In this document: positions 35,171 to 44,400 of the stretch, one piece after another
Layout: each line of letters starts with the position of its first letter
Position numbering within the stretch: the first letter of the stretch is position 1
DNA from: CAVTPD01 sp963736575
GTDB lineage: Bacteria; Bacteroidota; Bacteroidia; Cytophagales; JAAEPT01
NCBI GenBank assembly: GCA_963736575.1
Contig: CAVTPD010000001.1
Location: 2,046,001-2,110,000, forward strand
Direction: 5' to 3'
DNA length: 64,000 nucleotides
Translations under genes and position numbers: made by a program
Notes under the pieces: generated by a model
Told to the model about the DNA's origin: nothing
Database searches by the model: none
What the model saw: the letters and a program-made list of their open reading frames with translations, nothing else

Positions 35171-35360
35171 ACCTACCTTTTTATTCTGAACACAATCTCC
35201 TTTCTTAAAAACTTATATCCTTTTAGATGCTATTGGAGTTTGTTTGTTGGCACTAACCCGTTCAGGTTGGTAGGTGTACTGTTCATATTAGTATGTCTTC
35301 TAGTAGGGTTTTCCACTGTTAACTATACTTTATTGTAAATCTATTCTAGATATTGAAAAC

Positions 35361-35398
35361 AAAAAAGGGAAGACACCTTTAGCGCCTCCCCTTCCCTA
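35361..35398 (-). terminator. Intrinsic terminator of the giant adhesin gene
   Basis: On the minus strand AGGGAAG pairs with CTTCCCT around an imperfect G-rich inner stem, followed by six T. It lies about 25 nt after the adhesin stop codon at 35421. Confidence 0.65.
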
Positions 35399-35420
35399 AT
35401 CCTATCCTTTTTTTTACGTA

Positions 35421-38400
35421 TTACCTTACCACGGTTACCTTACCGTTTAACATGAAAGGCCCTTTGTTTTCTGGGCTATCCCCTTCGTATTCTATTATGT
35501 ATGGGTAAACTCCTCCAGGAATTGGTTTTCCTTTATAAGTACAGTCCCATTTAAATCTTTGATCATTCGAGCTGAAAATCACTTCGCCCCATCTGTTATA
35601 AATTGTAATCGTAAAGTTGGTGTAATTAGTACCATATATTTGAAAGACTTGATCATCTCCGTTACCGTCTGGCACAACCCCTGTTGGTACATAAACTCTT
35701 GGCGGACAAACATCAAAAACAGTAATACTGTCAGATGAGGTACAGTTATCCTGATTCACTAGAATCACGGAATATGTCCCGGCTTCAGAAACCTCAATAG
35801 TCTCTGCATCATCACCAGTTGACCATTCATAATGTGTAGCATCACTACCCGCATCTAAAACCACAAATGGGGTATCAACAGAACAGAATGTAATATCATC
35901 CCCAAGAATACTTACAGGATTATTGAAGATAGTAACCTCTGTTGTATCGCTACTTGAACAAAAGCCTATGCTTACAATACCTATGTATTCACCAGCACCT
36001 GTTGATTTAAGTGAATCGGTAGTTTCATTAATCAATATCTGATTATTCTTCAACCAAGAGTAAACCTTATTATACTCTATTAATGAAGCTGAATTAACCG
36101 GTGTAGAGTAAATAATCAAATTACCATTTTCACAAGCTGAAGTGTCTGGTATTACAACATTTGGTCGGTTAATACCAATAGCATAAGCACTATCAGAACT
36201 TATACAACCTAATGAATCAGTTACTTCTACATTATACAAGGTAGAATCTAATACAGTAGTTACAGAAACCGAATTAGCCGTACCAATATTTGCCCCATTG
36301 AAGGTCCAATCATAAGTAGCTTTAAGCAAATTAGTTGTTTCTAAACTAACTTCATCACCTGCACAAGTCACAACATCATCCGTTTCTAAAGCCGGGGGAA
36401 GTGTTACATTAGTTTCTGCATTCGTATTACAAGCTTGGAAATCAAAAACAATCTTATAGATACCCTCTTTATTAGGCGCGTACAATGGTGTATTTTCACC
36501 ATTTAATACGGAAGTATACCTGTACCATTGGTAAGTACCTGGCACTGTTGCATCTGGCGTAGGAACTGCATCCAACACTAAGTCTTCGTATAAACAATAT
36601 TGTGGATCAAGAATTAATATTGGTAAATCATATGTGTTAATGTTTACCGTATCATTTACTTCACATCCTTTTTTATCCGTAACTGTTAAAACATATGTTT
36701 CTTGAACTGGAACCGTTACAGTAACTGATTTATCGGTACTAATGGATGTACCATTGTTAAACCATTCATAAGAAACAATTCTATTGTCAGCGCCTGCCGA
36801 TAAAGCAGTACTTCCGTCTTTACAGATATATCTATCTTTTCCTGCATCTGCTTTTGGCATTGGCAAGACTTCTAAGAAAGCTTCTTGAGTTGCACTACCA
36901 CAAACCCCATCAATAACTGTTGAGTATGATAGCGTCACACCACCATTACTAAGGTCATTAATAGACGGATAATACCAAGTTGCTAAATCAGTATTACTAG
37001 GATTAAATCCACCTGTACCACTTGTTGTCCATTCTCCTGTTAAAGGTATATTAGAAGAGGCAGTGATTTGAACACCATCTTCTCGGTCACATAAGGTGGC
37101 TAAGTCTATCCTAATTTCTGGTTCTGGAGTAATAGTAACCGCAACGCTTTCAGAAACCACCGAACAAATATCATCATTTAATGTACTTAATGTTAACGTT
37201 ACTATGCCCCCACTCTTATCTTCGCTAGATGGTATATAATTAGCATTTTTACTAGTTGTATTGGGTACAAACCTTCCTGTTCCAGAGGTAGACCAAATAA
37301 CAGTACCCGTGTAGTCATTAACTATAGCCGAAGTATAAACTGTATCATCAGTAATACAAACCTCCATTGCTGGGCCTAAGTCTATTTTTGGAACATCTTT
37401 AATTTCTACATTTACTAAATCGGATACTGGTTTACATTTACCATTCCCAGTACTTGTTAATCTAAATGTTAGAATAGATTTATTCAAGTCTGAAGGATCA
37501 ATGGAATATATTCCAGCTGTATTATTGGTAGTAAACGTACCTGCACCAATAGTTGTAGACCACAAACCACCAGTTGCATTGGTAACCATACCGTCCAACG
37601 AAATTTCATTTTCATTAGCACAGAACAAGAATGGTGTACCTGCATTTACTATAGGTATAGGCGCAACATCAACCGTTACAGAAGCATCTGCCGCTTTACA
37701 AGGCCCGTTTAACTCTGTAGATACAGAAAGACCTACTTTCCCATCTGATATATCTTTACTACCCAATACATATTTTGTCATTGTATCTGCTGAAGTAGGC
37801 ATAAATTTACCATCTCCGGCCGTAGACCAGATAGCCCCACCCGCATTAGTTACAGATGCCGTTAATGTTAACCCAGATGTATCTGCACAAACATCTATAG
37901 CATTTGGAATAGAAACTATAGGCAATGGTAACAATGTTATACTTAACGAATCTTTTACTGGTGCACAAAGAGCATTACCAATTGATTCTAATATAAATTC
38001 AATTTTACCTGCCGCAGAATCGGCTGAACTTATTAAATATGTTGTATTAAGAGATGTAGAATCTGGTAAGAAAGAACCATTTAGGCCACCAGTCCATACA
38101 CCACCTTCTGCACCTATAACGGTACCACTCAAATCAACAGAATTTGTACTAGCACACAGAATTTGATCTAATCCAGAATTCACAATTACATCTGGTGAAC
38201 CTATAATTTCTACCGCTACAAAATCTGTAGCTTCAGCACAAACCGTACTACCTGTAGAGGTTAATTGTAAAATTGCTCCTGCATTAGACTTGTCCTCATT
38301 AGAAAAGTTATAATTAGTAGCTAGAGCTGTGTTATCATCAAAAGTACCACTTCCTAAGGTAGACCATTCTACTCCTGCGGCGTTAGTTGAAGAACCATTA

Positions 38401-41400
38401 ACCGTTATAGATGATGCAGTAATACATTCTTGTATCACATTACCGGCATCTACTTTGGGTCTATCAATTAACTCTACAGTAGTATCTGCAGTTACAGCTA
38501 AACAATTTAAATTACCTGTTGTGGTAGCTGTAAAGGTTATTGAAGTAAGAAGTGTATCTGCTTTATTGTGTTTATAAGAAGTATTCGAAGAAGTTTTATT
38601 AGCAAATGTTCCGTTTGCATTTGAACTCCAAACTAAACTATTTGCATTATTTACTACAGCAGAAAGACTAATTGTATTAACATTTTCACATAACTCTGGA
38701 AGAACTGACAAATCAAGTTCAGGAGCTGGTGTAATTGTAATTGTTACATTCTGAATTTTAGCCGAACATGTTGTGGTACCTGTAGAATTCAAGTTTAATA
38801 CAACAGTACCTGCAGAAGCTTCTGCAGCTGAAGGCATATAGGTTGCTGAAGTTGCTGTTCTGCTAGGTGTAAAAACCCCAGAACCACCTGTCCAATTAAT
38901 GCCCGTTGCATTAGTAAATGAACTGTTCAACTGAACCAATCTATTGTTCTCGCAAACTGTTATTGCATCACTTGTGGTTAAAACAGGTGCAGGAATTATA
39001 GTTACATTAAAGTTTTCAGAAACAGAAGAACATACATCTCCATTATTACCTGTTGTTTCTACATTAAAGCTAATAGTTCCTTTATTTAAATCATCGGTAT
39101 CTACCGTATAAGTAGTATTAAGAAGTGTATTGTCATCAAACACACCATTACCAGAAGATCTCCAAGTTACACCAGTAGCATTACCGCCAATAGTAGCACT
39201 TAAAGGAATAGTTGCTTGGTCTGAACAAATTTCAAAACTGCTAGGTGCGGTTAATTCTGGTGCAGGGCTTATAATAATCTCTACACTATCTATCCCAGGA
39301 ATACAAGTACCATTTTTGAAAGTTGTTAAATACAATTTCAATGAACCCGCTAATACCTCCGCTGCAGTTGGTTGATATGTTGCATTTAAAGCTTGAGCAG
39401 AAGGGCTAAATACACCATTTCCTCCACTCCATTCAGCAGTAGTACCACTACCATTTAATTGAATAGGGAAATCATTTTCACAAACTTCAAAATTAGTCCC
39501 CGCATCAATCGGAGGTGTAGGTGAGAAGTTAATAGTCATATCAGATTCATAATCCAAACATGTTCCTACATCTAATACAATTAAAGAAAGATCTACTGAA
39601 CCTGCCGCTTCATCATCTGTAGATGGTATATATATGGCATCTGTTTGGTTAGCATCTGGAAAGAAAGTACCTGTTCCTTCGGTAACCCATAACACACTAC
39701 CTGCATTTGTAAACTGGCCATTTAGGCCTACACTATCTATACCTAAACAAACAGAAAGGTCAGTACCTGCATCTACTGTTGGTGCTGGTAAAAAATCTAT
39801 TACTAGGTTGTCCGAAATTGAAGGGCAATAATCGTTACCTGCTGTAAACGTTAACGTTACTTGGCCATCATTTCTCTCATCTACTGTAGGTGTATACACC
39901 GTGCTGTCTCTTTTAGATCCGGGAGAGAAAATACCATTACCACCAGAAACCCAATTACCTACATTTGCATTTTGAGTAATTGCTTTTATGGCTACATCAC
40001 CTGCGTCTTCACAAATTGAAACATCAGACAAAGGATTTATCACAGGGAAAGGATAAATCTGAATAATCTTACTATCTGTTACAGTTGAACATACACCATC
40101 ATCATTAGAAGTATAGGTAAAGGTTAAATCACTTGCTCCGGCATCTGCGTCTGATAATCTATATATTGGATTTTGAACAGCATTAGATGGGGAAAAAGCA
40201 CCAGTACCCGTTGATGTCCATAGCCCACCAGAGGCATTACTAAGATTTGCATTTAAGTTGATTGATTGCCCGCTTTGAGCACAAATTGTATCTACAACTG
40301 CTGTGACACTTAATGCTGGTACCGGAGTAAAATCAATTGTTAAGGTATCATAAATAGGTGCACATAGACCTAAGCCGTCTGCCTGTAAAATAATTTCTAC
40401 AGAACCATTTGCCGTATCCGCAGAAGATGGGATATAACTTAAACCGGTAGTATCATAATCGTTAGGGCTAAAGGTACCTAAACCTGAGGTTAACCATTTT
40501 AAATCACCTGTATTAAGAACACTTGCGTTTAATGGTATGGCAGTTTCATCAGCACAAACGGTTACATCTGAACCAGCATCTATACTAGGTACTGGTGTAA
40601 ATGAAATTTTTGTTTGGTCTGATACTGATCTACATAAACCGTTATCTAATGTTGTTAGTGTTAATGTTACTTCCCCTACTGCAATATCTGCTTCTGAAGG
40701 AATATAACCTGCTGTAAGGTTGCTACTGTCTGGACTGAAAGTTCCTGATCCATTTGTTCTCCAGTAAGCACCACCTGCAATAGTAATTTGCCCGTTTAAT
40801 GGAACTTGAGTCACATCTGCACATACACTAGCAAATACACCGGCTTCTACCGTTGGCGCCGGATTGACAGTAACAGTTAAAGTATCAGTAATAGCAGAAC
40901 AATTTCCGTTACCATCAGATGTTAATGTTAAAACAAATGACCCATTAGAAATATCATCTGCAGAAGGAACATAGTTAGAGTTTTTATCAAACTCAGATGG
41001 TAAAAATGAACCTGTTCCATTAGAAGACCAAGTACCATTACCTGCATTTGCAATAGTACCGTTTAATGGGATATTTGCAGTATCTGCACAAATTTCGATG
41101 CCATCACCGGCATAAACAAAAGGTACTGGTTGTAAGTTTAAAGTTATGGTATCTGTTACTGCTTCACAGAAATCATTACCTGTAGAGTTTAAAACTAATT
41201 CAACCAAGCCGTTTGCCGTATCTGAAGGAGTAATTGAATATAAAGCATTTAATAAACTTGGGTCTGATAAAGTACCACTTCCAGTTACAATAGTCCATTC
41301 ACCACCAGTTGCTAAATCAACAAGCCCAGATAATTCAAAACTACTTTCTGAAGCACATATGGTTTGCTCTGCCCCAGCATTAACCTTTGGAGATGGTTGA

Positions 41401-44400
41401 ATATTTACTGTTAATTTTTCAGAAACTGGCTTACACAATAATTGATTAATTGTGCTAAGTGATAGAACTACGGTACCATTATCAATATCGTCTTGAGACG
41501 GTTGATATTGAGTTGCTAAGCTGTTTACGTTTGTAAATGAACCTGAACCATTTGTAGTCCACTCTATATCTGTGGTAATTGTACTTGTTGCTACTAAATC
41601 TAAACTAGCGGCTGTTGCACAAATTGTAGTATCGTTACCAGGGTTTAATTCTGGCTTAGGGTCTTTTGTAACCGTTATGGTGTTCGTTACAGAATCACAT
41701 GTTCCATTTCCTGCCGATACCAAGGTAAAAGTATAAGCATTTATAGCAGTATCTGACTGAGAGAAATAATAAGCTGCATTTAAGTCTGCATAATTTGGTG
41801 AAAATACTCCACCGCCATTAGTTAACCAATAACCACCTGTAGCGCCTGTAACGATACCCGCTAATTGAATATAAGAACTATCCTCACAGATTGTAAAATC
41901 ACTTCCAGCATTAGCTGTTGGACTAGGATCGAAAGTAAAGTCAACCTCTACCGATCTAGAAACACAAACATCTATTGCATCTGACACTAGGTTTAACGTA
42001 AGGCTTCCTGATGATTTTTCAGTAGGTGTAGGCGTATATATTGCATTTGGATCATTTGCATTAGGTGCAAAACTACCATTACCGCCTGTCCAAGTAACTC
42101 CAGTAGTGTTTAGAAACTCTCCATTCAACTGTATTTCAGAGGTAGATTGACAAAATGTTTGCGCCGGACCAACATTTAACAAAACAGCTGGTTGGAATGT
42201 GACAAACATTGTATCGGATGAGCTTGCACAAACATCATTACCAATTGTTGAAAGAACTATTTCAATTCTTTTATCGGCAGATAAGCTAGTATCTATTGGA
42301 GATACTTCGTAATTATTATTTAGAACATTAGGGCCAGAAGTAAAATCGCCGTTTCCAGTTGTTGTCCAGAAACCACCACCAGCATTAGAAATTGATCCAT
42401 TTAAGGCAATATCTTTAATATCTCCACAAATTTCTAAATCGTTACCAGCATCGGCTACTGGGCCAAGAATTAATTCGTAGCTTATAGTTTCACTTAATGG
42501 GCTACATGCACCAGAAGCACTAGTTGTAAAAGTTAACGTTACTTCACCAGCTGTTAACTCTCCATTTGATGGTGTGTATTTAGCATCTTGGGTACTTGCA
42601 TCAGGCACAAATGAGCCTGCTCCACCCGACCAGAAACCAGGTGAACCTGTAGCAGAAAGCCTAATAGGGAAATCACTTTCGCATATTTTTCTACCCGCAG
42701 CTACGCTTAATGTAGGAGCATCTGTAAAAATTATATCTATTGATTCTGAAATTTCATCACATTCACTAAGTGGTTGTGCGGTTAGCGTTAATGTTACACC
42801 GTTCGTTTTATCAGCTTCCGTTGGAATGTATCTAGCCGTTAATGTTTGAGCATTAGGACTAAATGTACCGGTTCCGTTAGTAGTCCAAACGGCACCAGAA
42901 GAAAAATCTATAGCACCATTTAATTGTACTTCGTTTGAAGCGCCACAAATTGTTTGATCTGAGCCGGGGTTAACTGTAGGTTCTTTTTCAAAAAGGAATG
43001 TTCTTTTTCCAGAAACAGAATTACAATTATCAACATTTGTAACGGTAACATTAAGTACTACTTTTCCATTTACTACCTCTGTAGTTGTAGGTTCATAAGC
43101 TACAGAAGAACCTTGGTTAGAAGGACTGAAAACTCCATTTCCACCCGACCATGTATATACTGCCCCTGCTTCTGAATTAGCGCTTACATTTACGGTTGGT
43201 GCACCGCTACATAACTGGTTATCTCCGGATAAGGTAACTGTTGGTTCTGCTCTAAAGCTATAGGTAACCGAGTCAAGAACGGCTAAGCAATTTCCATTAT
43301 TAACCGTTTGCAAAAATAACTCAACACTGCCCGCCGTAATTTCAGCAGCCGTTGGTACGTATTCAGGATTTAAGACATTTCTATTAGGCGAAAAGGAACC
43401 ATTACCACCAACCCAAACATTACTAGGTGTAGAAACTGTACCATTTAAGTCTATAGATGCATTATTTGCACAAAGTTGTATTCCTGTGCCGGCATCAACT
43501 GTAGGGCTAGGTGTAAAAGTAACAGTCATACTATCTTTTACAGCAAGACAGTCCCCATTGCCTGTAGATGTTAAAAACAACTTTACTGACCCATTTGTAA
43601 TTTCTGTTGCTGTTGGTGTATAGGTTGCATCTAATAAATTTTCATCATCAAAAGTTCCTAATCCACCACTCCAACTTATTCCTGTTGCTCCTGTAACCAC
43701 ACCATTCATTCTGGTATTAGGGTTATTAGAACAAATACTTTGGTTAGGGCCTGCTTCTATTTCTGGGGCTGGATTAATGGCCACTTTAACCGAGACAGTT
43801 TCAGTTAAACAACCGGAACGTTTAGAAGTTAATGTTATATTAGAAAATCCTTGATCAATTTCAGATTGGGTTGGAGCATATGTGGTATACAATGAATCTT
43901 GCTTGCTGAACAAACCTCCCCCAGCGGTCCATTGTGAACTGGAAGCGTTAACAGCCGTTCCTGACAATTCAATCTGACTATTATTAGCACATACATCTGC
44001 TATTGGATTAATTATAGGAACTGGGGCTTGAGTGTACAGTATTGTAACTGTATCATAAGAAGGTTGGCATCCAAAATTACCACTTGTTTCAACTACTAAA
44101 CCAGCTACACCTAAATTAATTTCATCATCACTAGGTGTATAAGTAATATTAGCAGATTCATTATTCGGTAAAAAAGTACCGCCTCCTTTAAACCATCTAA
44201 CACCACCACTATTTACATAATTACTAGTTATATTAACATCTGGATTATTGCTACAAGCAAAAAACTGATCTTTATTAGTAGTTACTGTTGGGCCACTTCT
44301 AAATGTAAATGTAAGACTATCTTGAATTTCAGTACATAAATCAGGATCATCTACTTTAGCATATAATGTTACATTTCCGTCTAAAATATCTTGTTCAGAA

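Larger units (their letters stand above)
35094..35420. other. Intergenic stretch between the coiled-coil gene and the giant adhesin
   Basis: About 330 nt without a supported gene. It holds two terminators facing each other, one for each flanking gene. The roughly 190 nt between them show no reading frame, repeat or RNA structure I could recognise. Confidence 0.5.

Noticed and set aside
37501..42849. Several plus-strand open frames inside the giant adhesin gene
   Set aside because: They repeat at the period of the adhesin units and read as Val/Pro/Ser-rich antisense of the repeat codons, so they are products of the tandem structure.
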